From positions 1,550,001 to 1,614,000 of the forward strand of contig NZ_CP140772.1 of assembly GCF_037893185.1 (NCBI RefSeq): 64,000 nt of DNA, written 5' to 3'. Positions 8,845 through 17,205 of this stretch are shown here, one piece after another. The position numbers and the translations under genes are program-made. The notes beneath the pieces were generated by a model. That model had not been told where the DNA came from. It was given only the letters and a program-made list of their open reading frames with translations, and searched no databases. The DNA comes from Chitinophaga sp. 180180018-3 (GTDB lineage Bacteria; Bacteroidota; Bacteroidia; Chitinophagales; Chitinophagaceae). Each line of letters starts with the position of its first letter. Position 1 is the stretch's first letter.

Positions 8845-9741
8845 TTAAAAGAACGAGTGCTCACTGTTATCAGGCGCAGCAACCCGGGTCATTTGTTCAA
8901 TGGCTGCCAGTCGATCGGAAAGATGGCCATAAATCGCATAATCCAGGAAAGCGGTGATAAAACGATCGTGTGTAAGCATGATTTTGTCGGGATCGGTAAG
9001 CTGACTGATCATGCTGTTGTATTTCTCCAGGCCATGATTGTCGATCACCTGTTTTTTCTTCTCTTCCTTTTGCAGGTACATATACATACCCGCTGCATCT
9101 GCTTCCGGATGGAATTGGGTGCCGATGAAATGTTCATTGAACCGGATAGCCATAGTGGCGCGTTCCAATGGAACATGAGGCCGTTCTTTTTCCAGCGCCA
9201 GTACCTGACCACCCATGGCTTCCAGGGTATCATTATTCAGCTCAATCACCTGCCAGTCGCGGCTGTCTACAATATAAAACGGATCGGGGAGGGCGCTGAA
9301 TACTTTTTCGCGCATACCTGCCGCTGTTTTATGTACCGGGAAGACACCAAAAGCCGGGGATTTCCGTTTACAGACATTGCCAATTTTAAAGTAACGGCAC
9401 ATGATCTGATAGGAATGGCAGATGAAGAAAGCAGGTTTCTTAATTGTTTGCGTGCGGTTCCATTCCAATAAACTGTTCACCAGCGAAAAATAGGCTGCTT
9501 CCCATTCACTGCCTTCACTGTCGACCGGACTGCCGGGACCACCTGTTGAAATATAAATATCATAGGAAGTGTCGGGAATCGCTATCTTTTGTCTGACTTC
9601 AAACTCATCGTAACGAAGGTCCAGTGCGTGCATGCCGGCATATTTCTCCAGGATTTCGCGTATGCAGCGCATCCCTTCATTGGGAACACCCTCGTACATA
9701 TCCAGCACTGCTACCTTCCAGCTTTTTTTATTTGGATGCAT
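8845..9741 (-). CDS. Class I glutamine amidotransferase-like protein
   Basis: The 298-residue protein carries a full class I GATase triad pattern: oxyanion 'STGGPGSPVD' near residue 65, nucleophile Cys108 in 'FFICHSYQIM', and His211/Glu213 in 'GTQFHPEAD'. Such domains release ammonia from glutamine, or cleave gamma-glutamyl bonds. The C-terminal 80 residues ('YNSMISQLTDPDKIMLTHDR') are extra and helical. The context between two ligases suggests either supply of ammonia for an amide or trimming of a gamma-glutamyl product. The Cys is followed by His rather than the usual Gly-x-Gln, which is unusual but seen in divergent members. Confidence 0.75.
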   Translation of the reverse strand: MHPNKKSWKVAVLDMYEGVPNEGMRCIREILEKYAGMHALDLRYDEFEVRQKIAIPDTSYDIYISTGGPGSPVDSEGSEWEAAYFSLVNSLLEWNRTQTIKKPAFFICHSYQIMCRYFKIGNVCKRKSPAFGVFPVHKTAAGMREKVFSALPDPFYIVDSRDWQVIELNNDTLEAMGGQVLALEKERPHVPLERATMAIRFNEHFIGTQFHPEADAAGMYMYLQKEEKKKQVIDNHGLEKYNSMISQLTDPDKIMLTHDRFITAFLDYAIYGHLSDRLAAIEQMTRVAAPDNSEHSFF

Positions 9742-9758
9742 ATTGCAAAGGTAGGAAA

Positions 9759-9784
9759 AAGCTGCCAGCTGCCAGCTAGCAGCC
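9759..9784. repeat. Short AGCTGCC-type tandem repeat
   Basis: The run AAGCTGCCAGCTGCCAGCTA holds two 7-nt units and overlaps the last codons of the GCS2 gene. A related hairpin-forming sequence lies at 10889-10913 on the other side of that gene. Confidence 0.45.
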
Positions 9785-10876
9785 GGTCAGGAACTGTTCC
9801 CGGATAAAATCTGTAACTGCAACCAGATCATTGGTTTGCGCGTAAACCTGCAGTTGCCTGTCGGCGCCTGTGCCGGTATCCAGCAGCCGGGTAGTGGCGC
9901 TGATAACATCGCGGCTGCCGAGTTCGTCTACCACGTCGTCAATAAAATCGAGTAACTCGAAGATAAGCAACCGGGTATTGACTTCTGTTTCCTTACCGAA
10001 GTCGATCAGGTGACCATCAATTCCATAGCGGGAGGCCCGCCATTTATTTTCATTGATGAGTGCGCGGTTGTAGATAATGAAATTCAGGTTCTGCATCCGC
10101 AGCTTGTATATCTTGGCGCAGACAGCCTGGAAAAGGCCGGCAATGGTAATGGTTTCGTCTACTGTAAGCGGCACATCGCAGATGCGGAATTCCACTGTGT
10201 TGAAGAAGGGGTGTACGCGCAGGTCCCACCATACTTTCTTGGCGTTATCGATGCAATTGGTTTTTACGAGCAGCTTGATGTAGTTATCATATTCCTCAAT
10301 GCTGGGAAAATAATCCGGGATACCGGTACGGGGGAATTTGTCGAAAACCTTTGTACGAAAGGATTTGAAGCCGGTATTACGGCCTTCCCAGAAAGGAGAA
10401 TTTGTACTCAATGCGAATACATGCGGCAGGAAATACCGCACGGAATTGGCGATGTGAATGGCCATCTCCCTACTTTCCATACCCACATGTACATGGAGGC
10501 CGAATATGAGGTTAGAGCGGGCAGCATCCTGCATTTCGTTGACGATTTCGAAATAGCGGGGATGATCGGTAATGAGTTGTTTTTCCCATTTACTGAAAGG
10601 ATGGGTGCCGGCGGCGCCAATGCTGAATCCGAGGTCGCCGGCGATCTGGGCAATCGTGCCACGCAGCAGGGCAACATCAGCCCTGGCTTCATGGATATCG
10701 GCGCAGATGCGGGTACCCACTTCCACTACTGCCTGGTGAAATTCAGCTTTCACCTGGTCGCTGATTACTTTATGCGCCTGCTCTACAATTTTCTGTTCGT
10801 GTGATCTGAGCTCCCGGGTAGAAGGGTCTATCACCATGTATTCTTCCTCGATCCCCAGCGTAAACGCCTTGAACAT
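9776..10876 (-). CDS. Carboxylate-amine ligase (GCS2/YbdK family)
   Basis: The 366-residue protein starts MFKAFTLGIEEEYMVIDPST; 'LGIEEEYMVID' is the hallmark of the GCS2 family (glutamate-cysteine ligase type 2, YbdK). Further landmarks are 'GLHVHVGMESREMAI' (about residues 126-140) and 'WWDLRVHPFFNTVEFRICD'. Members use ATP to activate a carboxylate, often the gamma-carboxyl of glutamate, and join it to an amine. The length is normal. The final residues are encoded inside a short repeat, so the exact C-terminus may be recent. Because it sits with ATP-grasp and amidotransferase genes, a role in a small peptide pathway is more likely than glutathione synthesis. Confidence 0.87.
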   Translation of the reverse strand: MFKAFTLGIEEEYMVIDPSTRELRSHEQKIVEQAHKVISDQVKAEFHQAVVEVGTRICADIHEARADVALLRGTIAQIAGDLGFSIGAAGTHPFSKWEKQLITDHPRYFEIVNEMQDAARSNLIFGLHVHVGMESREMAIHIANSVRYFLPHVFALSTNSPFWEGRNTGFKSFRTKVFDKFPRTGIPDYFPSIEEYDNYIKLLVKTNCIDNAKKVWWDLRVHPFFNTVEFRICDVPLTVDETITIAGLFQAVCAKIYKLRMQNLNFIIYNRALINENKWRASRYGIDGHLIDFGKETEVNTRLLIFELLDFIDDVVDELGSRDVISATTRLLDTGTGADRQLQVYAQTNDLVAVTDFIREQFLTGC

Positions 10877-10888
10877 GTGTTAGGATTT

Positions 10889-10913
10889 AGCGGCTGGCTG
10901 TTAGCCAGCTGCT
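10889..10913. repeat. Hairpin of AGCTGGC-type repeat
   Basis: AGCGGCTGGCT and AGCCAGCTGCT pair over 11 nt with one G-T wobble and a GTT loop. It lies in the 84-bp gap between the GCS2 and ATP-grasp genes and has no T run on either side. Confidence 0.45.
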
Positions 10914-10960
10914 GTGATGAAATATTTTTGCAAAATACAAATGTAGGGAATAGCTAATAG

Positions 10961-12013
10961 CTATTCTTTCTTTTTCGCTGCGCTTTTTTTCGCGGGTGCT
11001 TTCTTTTCTTTTACGGTGGTTTTCTTCTCTTTTTCTTTTTTTACGGTAGTTTTCTTTTCCGCTGCCGGCCGGGTGCGGGTGGGACTGCGTTGTACAAACT
11101 TACCCCAGGTAAGATTGTCCTTGCCGGGTTTTTGTGCAATCGCTCTTTCGATGGCATAGCGCGCACTGGTTTCCACTACCCATTCGAAATGTTCTTCACC
11201 AATGGAGTTAAGATCGGCGTCTGGCGCTGGATTACAAAAGTCGATGGCATAAGGAATATCACTTCTTACGGCAAATTCTACTGTATTGAAATCGTATCCG
11301 AGGTATTCGTGCAATTTGATTACCTGCTCCGTAATCCGCGCGGACAGTTCAGGACTGGGTTTGAAATCGGATTCGTAACGCTGGTGCGGCGCATTCTTCG
11401 GGCTGTAAGGCATAATGCGCACTTCTTTTCCGCCGATGCAATAGCAGCGGTAATATTGGCTGAAGTCAATTTCTTCCTGCAACATCATTACCAGCTGGCC
11501 TGTTTCACCATGTTTCTGGAAAAATTCTTCTTTATCTTCCAGCCGGTATACATGCTTCCAGCCACCGCCGGCGTACGGTTTCATATAGGCAGGAAACCCA
11601 ACGTATTCAAAGATCGTGTTCCAGTCGAACGGATAAATCAAATTCCGGAACGATTTATCCGTTGTATCGTCCGGCAGTTGATTAGATGGCAGCAGCACGG
11701 TTTTAGGCACATTTACGCCGATTTTTTCAGCCAGTGCATTATTGAAGAATTTATCATCCGCACTCCACCAGAACGGGTTGTTGATGACAGCGGTACCGGC
11801 AGCAGCGGCATTTTTCAGGAAGGCCCGGTAGAAGGGAACATCCTGCGAAATGCGGTCTACTATTACAGCGTAGCCACTGTCGGCCCCCTGCATTACTTTG
11901 TCGATGGTCACAAATTCGGCGAAGATGCCGGGTGGGTTGATACGGTTAACCCTGTCTACAAATGCCTGGGGAAAAGTGTTTTCCTGTCCGAAGAGAATGC
12001 CGATTTTTTTCAT
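10961..12013 (-). CDS. ATP-grasp ligase with lysine-rich tail
   Basis: The 350-residue protein is an ATP-grasp enzyme of D-Ala-D-Ala ligase/RimK-like type. 'FPAYMKPYAGGGWKHVYRL' (about residues 139-157) is the nucleotide loop, 'MLQEEIDFSQYYRCYCIGG' the hinge and 'YAIDFCNPAPDADLNSIGEE' the metal-binding end. Residues after about 310 form a very basic Lys/Ala/Thr tail of repeated 'KKTTVKEK'-like units, which may bind nucleic acid or acidic polymer, or may simply be disordered. The esterase gene starts the operon 7 bp upstream. It likely forms an amide or peptide bond; the substrate is not visible. Confidence 0.8.
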   Translation of the reverse strand: MKKIGILFGQENTFPQAFVDRVNRINPPGIFAEFVTIDKVMQGADSGYAVIVDRISQDVPFYRAFLKNAAAAGTAVINNPFWWSADDKFFNNALAEKIGVNVPKTVLLPSNQLPDDTTDKSFRNLIYPFDWNTIFEYVGFPAYMKPYAGGGWKHVYRLEDKEEFFQKHGETGQLVMMLQEEIDFSQYYRCYCIGGKEVRIMPYSPKNAPHQRYESDFKPSPELSARITEQVIKLHEYLGYDFNTVEFAVRSDIPYAIDFCNPAPDADLNSIGEEHFEWVVETSARYAIERAIAQKPGKDNLTWGKFVQRSPTRTRPAAEKKTTVKKEKEKKTTVKEKKAPAKKSAAKKKE

Positions 12014-12020
12014 ACTGTAC

Positions 12021-12728
12021 TTACTTGATCAGTGAAATATAATGAGGCAACATTTCCCGCCAAACCGGCCAGTCGTGCCTGGTTTGCGGCCTTATGTCGA
12101 GCCAGTGTGAGATTTTTTTACCTGCCAGAATGCCTGATAATTGTTCGTTCTGTGCGCGGGCTACGTCTTCATCAGCAACGCCCAATACAATGCCCATGCG
12201 CCAGAGGTCTTCGTCCTGATTCTCTGACATAAAATCAGCCGGGTTGTTGTAATATACGTTATCATCGTAGTGCCCGTCCATGCGAAACCTGATATCGAAT
12301 ATCCCGCTCAGGCTGAAGAGATAGGATACCCTGGCAGGATGCCTGAACGCGAAGTTGGCGGCATGATAACCACCGAAACTACAGCCGGCAGTCACGATGC
12401 GCTGTTGCCCGGTTTCAGCTTCCATCCTGGGTAACACTTCTTCCAGCAGCAGCTGATCGTAACGGGTATGATTATACGCCCGTTGTTCCGGGGGGATGTC
12501 TTTGTTGTACCAGCTCATGGTATCGATACTGTCCGGGCAGTAAACCTTTATCCGCCCTTCTTCAATAAACCAGCGGATGGAATCAATCAGGCCAAAGTCT
12601 TTACTTTCATAGTAGCGGCCCATAGAGGTAGGGAAGAGTAGCAGGGGATATCCGCTGTCGCCGAATACCAGCATCTCAAAATCCTTTCCCAGGTTGGGAG
12701 AATGCCATTTCAGGTAGTTTTCAGTCAT
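12021..12728 (-). CDS. Alpha/beta hydrolase, esterase D-like, first gene of ligase operon
   Basis: The 235-residue protein belongs to the putative-esterase (esterase D/S-formylglutathione hydrolase-like) group. The nucleophile elbow is 'AGCSFGGYHAA' with Ser near residue 118; a likely acid is the Asp of 'VLGVADED', and the His is in 'TRHDWPVWREMLP' near residue 220. No signal peptide is present, so it acts in the cytoplasm. It leads the five-gene operon and could release or cyclise the ligase product. A second esterase gene diverges 56 bp away. Confidence 0.82.
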   Translation of the reverse strand: MTENYLKWHSPNLGKDFEMLVFGDSGYPLLLFPTSMGRYYESKDFGLIDSIRWFIEEGRIKVYCPDSIDTMSWYNKDIPPEQRAYNHTRYDQLLLEEVLPRMEAETGQQRIVTAGCSFGGYHAANFAFRHPARVSYLFSLSGIFDIRFRMDGHYDDNVYYNNPADFMSENQDEDLWRMGIVLGVADEDVARAQNEQLSGILAGKKISHWLDIRPQTRHDWPVWREMLPHYISLIK

Positions 12729-12784
12729 GGGAAAGTGTTTAGTTAAATTTAAAAAAGATTATTGGTTTATCGTAAATTACCGGC

Positions 12785-13528
12785 GTGCAAATACATCAAT
12801 ATTCTATTAAGTCCGGTTATCTGAACCGGGAAGTGGTACTGGACACATATTTTACAGAAGGGACTCCGAAGATTTTATTGCTGGTAAACGACGGGCAGGA
12901 TCTTGCCGGGATGCTGACGGCGCTGCCGGCAGGCGTAATGGCGGCGGGCATCTATGCAGGTACGCAGCGCAAGCAGGAATATGGCACTGCCGGCATACCT
13001 GATTACATGGGGCAGGGGGCGTTGGCGGAAGTGTATACCCGGTTTGTGACAGAAGAATTGCTACCATTCCTGGAAGCGCAATATCCTTCGTTGTACAGGC
13101 AGCTCAAAGCTTTTGCAGGCTTTTCACTGGGAGGATTGTCAGCATTGGATATCGCATGGCATCATCCGGATATCTTTCAGCTGGCAGGCGTATTTTCCGG
13201 TGCCCTGTGGTGGCGCAGCCGGGCGGTAGGCCCAGGGTATTCCGACGCCCAGCACCGGATCATGCATCAGCAGATCCGTTCAGGCGAATATCATCCGGGG
13301 CAACAGTTCTTTTTTGAATGTGGTACTGCTGATGAAACGGCCGACAGGAATAACAACGGGGTGATCGACAGCATAGACGATACGCGTGATTTAATAAACG
13401 AACTGTTACAGAAAGGATACCAGCGGGAGAAAGATATTTTTTATATCGAGATACCCGGTGGGCGTCATGATATCACTACCTGGAAGTCGGCTATGGAAGT
13501 GTTTTTGCAATTACCTTTTTTTCACTAA
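12785..13528 (+). CDS. Alpha/beta hydrolase, putative esterase
   Basis: The 247-residue protein uses GTG at 12785; no upstream ATG fits and the fold needs this N-terminus. 'FAGFSLGGLSALD' gives the nucleophile Ser, with 'ECGTADETADRNNNGVID' as the acid region and 'PGGRHDITTWKSAM' the His. It belongs to the same esterase D-like superfamily as the divergent 12021-12728 gene, to which it may be an old duplicate. It lacks a signal peptide. The short divergent spacer suggests shared control with the ligase operon. Confidence 0.82.
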   Translation: MQIHQYSIKSGYLNREVVLDTYFTEGTPKILLLVNDGQDLAGMLTALPAGVMAAGIYAGTQRKQEYGTAGIPDYMGQGALAEVYTRFVTEELLPFLEAQYPSLYRQLKAFAGFSLGGLSALDIAWHHPDIFQLAGVFSGALWWRSRAVGPGYSDAQHRIMHQQIRSGEYHPGQQFFFECGTADETADRNNNGVIDSIDDTRDLINELLQKGYQREKDIFYIEIPGGRHDITTWKSAMEVFLQLPFFH

Positions 13529-13667
13529 CCCGAATCATTCCATAATTTTCATATCTATACGAAAAGATGTGAAGTCGTAATTTTTTGTAATGAAGAACGT
13601 TACGGAAAATTATGCCGGCTGCAGTAGCTGTTTTCCCGTTTATTTTCCTTTCGTCAGGAATAATTTT

Positions 13668-13698
13668 TTTGGTTTCAAAAAAATGTTTTTTAATTTAG
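13668..13698 (+). promoter_or_regulatory. Candidate promoter of the eCIS operon
   Basis: TTTG (13668-13671), a 19-nt spacer and TAATTTAG (13691-13698) fit the Bacteroidota pattern with one mismatch at the -7 box. It would give a leader of about 60 nt before the DUF4255 gene. The surrounding 13529-13767 spacer is AT-rich and has no other gene. Confidence 0.4.
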
Positions 13699-13767
13699 TA
13701 AACGAAAACCGCGAGTAAGGAATAGAGCGACCCCAAAAATTAATGACCCCAAACCCCACCGTCATCT

Positions 13768-14340
13768 ATGATAAGTAATGCGCTTACATTGATACGTGAT
13801 TACCTACAGGCTTACTTTTCCCAACGAGGATTCCCTAACAATAGCGTCATCGTTGAGAACATCGGCTTGCTGGAAACTCCGCATGCCAATAACTTCAATG
13901 GCAATGTGATTATCACGTTGGTGAACGTGGAGGAGGAAAGTGCATTAAAGAACGGCAAAGCATTTACTAAATGGCCGGATAATACGGCTCACTATCAACA
14001 CCCTCCGGTTTATCTCAACCTATACGTACTATTTACCGCTGTACTTTTTGGCGATGCTACACACGACTATTATGAAGAAGCATTGAACAGGCTTTCCGCA
14101 GTAATCAGTTTCTTCCAGGCGCAAAAAACTTTTCAGAACAGCACCGGCACCCTTAACCTTACGCTGGAACTGTACACACTTACCTTTGAACAGATCAACC
14201 ACCTCTGGGCCTCCTTAGGCGGCCGGCAGGTGCCTTTTGTGATGTATAAAGTGAGGGTGGTGGCTATTACTGAGAATGCATTGCTGCGCCAGGTGCCGCT
14301 GATAGAAGAAATACAAGATGCCGAACATCCCACTGCTTAA
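13768..14340 (+). CDS. eCIS tail terminator/cap protein, DUF4255 (Pvc16-like)
   Basis: The 190-residue protein begins MISNALTLIRDYLQAYF and shows the DUF4255 pattern: 'VIITLVNVEEESALKNGKAF', then 'PVYLNLYVLFTAVLFGD' and 'YYEEALNRLSAVISFFQ'. In Photorhabdus virulence cassettes the DUF4255 protein (Pvc16) caps the end of the sheath-tube trunk. It is the first gene of the 24-gene operon, as is common in Bacteroidota contractile systems. It acts in the cytoplasm during assembly. Confidence 0.9.
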   Translation: MISNALTLIRDYLQAYFSQRGFPNNSVIVENIGLLETPHANNFNGNVIITLVNVEEESALKNGKAFTKWPDNTAHYQHPPVYLNLYVLFTAVLFGDATHDYYEEALNRLSAVISFFQAQKTFQNSTGTLNLTLELYTLTFEQINHLWASLGGRQVPFVMYKVRVVAITENALLRQVPLIEEIQDAEHPTA

Positions 14341-14345
14341 CCGCT

Positions 14346-15680
14346 ATGTCTGTTATATATAAGATATTTTTTGAAGTGCAACTGCTGCATGAATATTACC
14401 TGCAGAACAGTAAAGGAGACACTTATTTTACGTTGCCTGACGATCAGCAACGTAATGCTTTTCTGTTGGATAAACTGCAGCAGGATGCCTATCAGCTTTC
14501 GCACGACTGGGACATACAGCCCTTGCCGGGAACGGCTTTGCTGCTGAAAAACTATCGCATGCGCTTACTCTCTACGCCAACGGGATTTCGTGTAGCCATT
14601 TCCGTTAAGCAGCAGCGGCAGGGCACTACTGTTTCCTATCTGCCTTTCGTGGTCCCTGATGTGAACACGCCCCTGGAGTTTGCCGTTGTGCCCCGGTATG
14701 CGGGTGCGCTGGCTTTCACCAACTGCCGCATGCGGCGCAGCACGCCTTCCATTTACTATTTTACCAACCGTGATACGGCCGCTAAAACTTTTCCCTCTCT
14801 TTCTGTACCAGTGCCGGCGCAGGATAACACACGCCGCTATGAACAGGGAGAGCTGGCCCTGGCAGGCGGTAAAGTAAAAGAGTATGTGAACCGCAGCGGA
14901 GTAGCTGCCAACGATCCTTCGCAGTGGCGGGAAGTAAAAGGCAGCGGACTGGCACATGAAGGAGATCGTCCACTATTGCCTTTCGCTTTCACCTATACGT
15001 TTCCGCCGGAAGCGCAGGTGAAGCAGGGAACAGCCACGGTAACAGCGGTTATCGGCGGTCTGCAGCTGCAGCAAAGCTGGACATCGGCCAGCGTGTTGCG
15101 AACCATACCGTTGGATTTTTCCGGGCCGCTGGCCGATCAGTCGCTGTTGGCCGACGGTTGGTACAACCTGCTGGTAACAGGCGACAATAGCTACAACGCG
15201 CAGCAAACCGTGTACCTTAGCCGTAATGGCCTGTACCAGCCCAATAGCGTAGGCATTATATCCATTACGCCTGGTAATACCGGCACGGCTCCGGGCAGCT
15301 TCGATCTGCTGGAAAGCGACGGCAGCCTGAAAACCAAATGGCAGAACGGCGTACGCCTGCCCCATACGGTTTATGAAGTACGTTTCCGCAGCCGCAGTGC
15401 TTACTGGCGCTACCAGCCTCAGGCCGGACAAACGCTCTCATTCGGCGCCCATGCAGATACTTTCCTGTCGCCGGCCGATCCGGACGGCAGACGCACCAGC
15501 CTGGATCCCTGGCCTTTTTCCTACAGCAAGCTTTTCTTTCCCGTTACAGAAAACAATACTACCACATACGAACAGCTATTGCCCAACCCTGCCGGCTTTG
15601 CTTTGTCCAGCGATGCAGACCAGCGTTTATACGCAGACGTTGTGATACTGCTATCCAAGATCTTTCCGCAAGGTCCATAG
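14346..15680 (+). CDS. Unknown eCIS-locus protein, beta-rich
   Basis: The 444-residue protein follows the cap gene by 5 bp and precedes the sheath gene, so it belongs to the particle or its assembly. It has no signal peptide, Cys pair or membrane segment. The sequence is mostly strand-type, with features such as 'YNLLVTGDNSYNAQQTVYLS' and 'VYEVRFRSRSAYWRYQP'. I recognise no family. Its place suggests a cap-associated or outer-sheath part; since no tail fibre is apparent in the locus, it is also a candidate receptor-binding or fibre-like protein. That is inference only. Confidence 0.55.
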   Translation: MSVIYKIFFEVQLLHEYYLQNSKGDTYFTLPDDQQRNAFLLDKLQQDAYQLSHDWDIQPLPGTALLLKNYRMRLLSTPTGFRVAISVKQQRQGTTVSYLPFVVPDVNTPLEFAVVPRYAGALAFTNCRMRRSTPSIYYFTNRDTAAKTFPSLSVPVPAQDNTRRYEQGELALAGGKVKEYVNRSGVAANDPSQWREVKGSGLAHEGDRPLLPFAFTYTFPPEAQVKQGTATVTAVIGGLQLQQSWTSASVLRTIPLDFSGPLADQSLLADGWYNLLVTGDNSYNAQQTVYLSRNGLYQPNSVGIISITPGNTGTAPGSFDLLESDGSLKTKWQNGVRLPHTVYEVRFRSRSAYWRYQPQAGQTLSFGAHADTFLSPADPDGRRTSLDPWPFSYSKLFFPVTENNTTTYEQLLPNPAGFALSSDADQRLYADVVILLSKIFPQGP

Positions 15681-15740
15681 GCACAGGATTTTACCAGTTC
15701 ACCGATTGCAGATTCACTTATTAGCTAAAACCCCAAACAT

Positions 15741-17159
15741 ATGGCAGAATATAAAACTCCCGGCGTTTATATCGAGGAGATCGTCAAATTCCCCCCTTCC
15801 ATAGCCTCTGTAGAAACAGCTATTCCCGTATTCATCGGTTATACAGCCACCGCGCAGAACAAGAGTCCTAACGATCTGCGCGACGTGCCAACCCGCATAA
15901 GCTCTATGCTGGAATATAACCAGATATTCGGCGGTCCGCAGGTGGAAGAAGGCAGCATCACCGTGAATGTCGACAGCACACAGCCCCAGGCTGTGATTAA
16001 TGCAGTGGCAGATCCGCTCAAGACTTCCAAATACCTGATGGCCTACCAGTTGCAGATGTTCTTCAACAACGGAGGCGGGCCTTGTTACATCGTGTCTGTA
16101 GGTGATTACAGCACCGGCACCGTATCGCTCACAGACCTTACCAATGGGCTCAACAACACAGAAAAGATTGATGAGATTACGCTCATCCTTTTCCCCGACG
16201 CTATTAACATGACAGATGCCAATTCCTACTACATCCTGCACAAATCAGCGTTGGATATGTGCCAGTTACTGGGCGACCGATTCACGGTAATGGATGTATG
16301 GATGGATCCTTCGATTGGCCCGGCAGACAATATCATCGACCATAACGTAACCTTGTTCCGTAATGCGGATTTTGGAGATATTGATACCAAGAAGTATGGC
16401 GCCATTTATTTTCCCCGGGTAAATGCTCAGCTCCCATACACCTACGACGCCAACACCGTAACGGTAAAGCAAACCGGGGGAGATGGCTCACTGAATGGCA
16501 CGCTGGCTGCCTTGAAGAGCGTTAACAATGCCTTTTATTACCAGGCCCTCAACGCCATTTCGCTGATCCCCATCCTGTTGCCGGCATCTTGCGGCGTAGT
16601 GGGCAAATATGCGGAAACCGACAATACACGCGGCGTTTGGAAGGCTCCCGCGAATATTGGCATCAACAACGCTATCAGCCCTGAAGTAATTGTTACCAAC
16701 CGGCAGCAGGAAGACCTGAACGTAGATGTGAAAGACGGGAAGTCGGTAAATGTGATCCGTACCTTCCCCGGCCGCGGCCCTGCTATCATTTGGGGCGCCC
16801 GCACATTGGCAGGCAACGACAACGAATGGCGTTATATTTCCGTTCGCCGCTTCTTCAGCATGGTGGAAGAATCCGTAAAGAACGCTACTCAACAGTTTGT
16901 GTTTGAGCCCAACGACCTCAACACCTGGGTGCGTGTAAAGTCCATGATCGAAAACTACCTGACCCAACAATGGAAAGCCGGCGCGCTGATGGGTACCACC
17001 ACCCGGGAAGCCTTCTTTGTAAAAGTAGGCCTGGGCGAAACCATGACGGAGCTGGACATCTGGGAAGGTCGTATGATTGTGGAAATAGGCATGGCAGCGG
17101 TAAGGCCCGCCGAATTCATCATCCTGCGCTTTAGTCATAAGATGTTACAGGAATCCTAA
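15741..17159 (+). CDS. Contractile sheath protein
   Basis: The 472-residue protein is a phage tail sheath homologue. The N-terminus 'YKTPGVYIEEIVKFPPSI' and the early 'SVETAIPVFIGYTATA' are typical; the C-terminus 'WEGRMIVEIGMAAVRPAEF' then 'IILRFSHK' is the conserved final strand that links subunits. Sheath subunits surround the tube and drive contraction. Only one sheath gene is present here, while the Photorhabdus cassette has three. The gene lies 60 bp after the unknown 444-aa gene. Confidence 0.95.
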   Translation: MAEYKTPGVYIEEIVKFPPSIASVETAIPVFIGYTATAQNKSPNDLRDVPTRISSMLEYNQIFGGPQVEEGSITVNVDSTQPQAVINAVADPLKTSKYLMAYQLQMFFNNGGGPCYIVSVGDYSTGTVSLTDLTNGLNNTEKIDEITLILFPDAINMTDANSYYILHKSALDMCQLLGDRFTVMDVWMDPSIGPADNIIDHNVTLFRNADFGDIDTKKYGAIYFPRVNAQLPYTYDANTVTVKQTGGDGSLNGTLAALKSVNNAFYYQALNAISLIPILLPASCGVVGKYAETDNTRGVWKAPANIGINNAISPEVIVTNRQQEDLNVDVKDGKSVNVIRTFPGRGPAIIWGARTLAGNDNEWRYISVRRFFSMVEESVKNATQQFVFEPNDLNTWVRVKSMIENYLTQQWKAGALMGTTTREAFFVKVGLGETMTELDIWEGRMIVEIGMAAVRPAEFIILRFSHKMLQES

Positions 17160-17205
17160 CTAAAAAGGCGGTATGGCCGATTCAGAACCATAAATCATTT
17201 TACGT

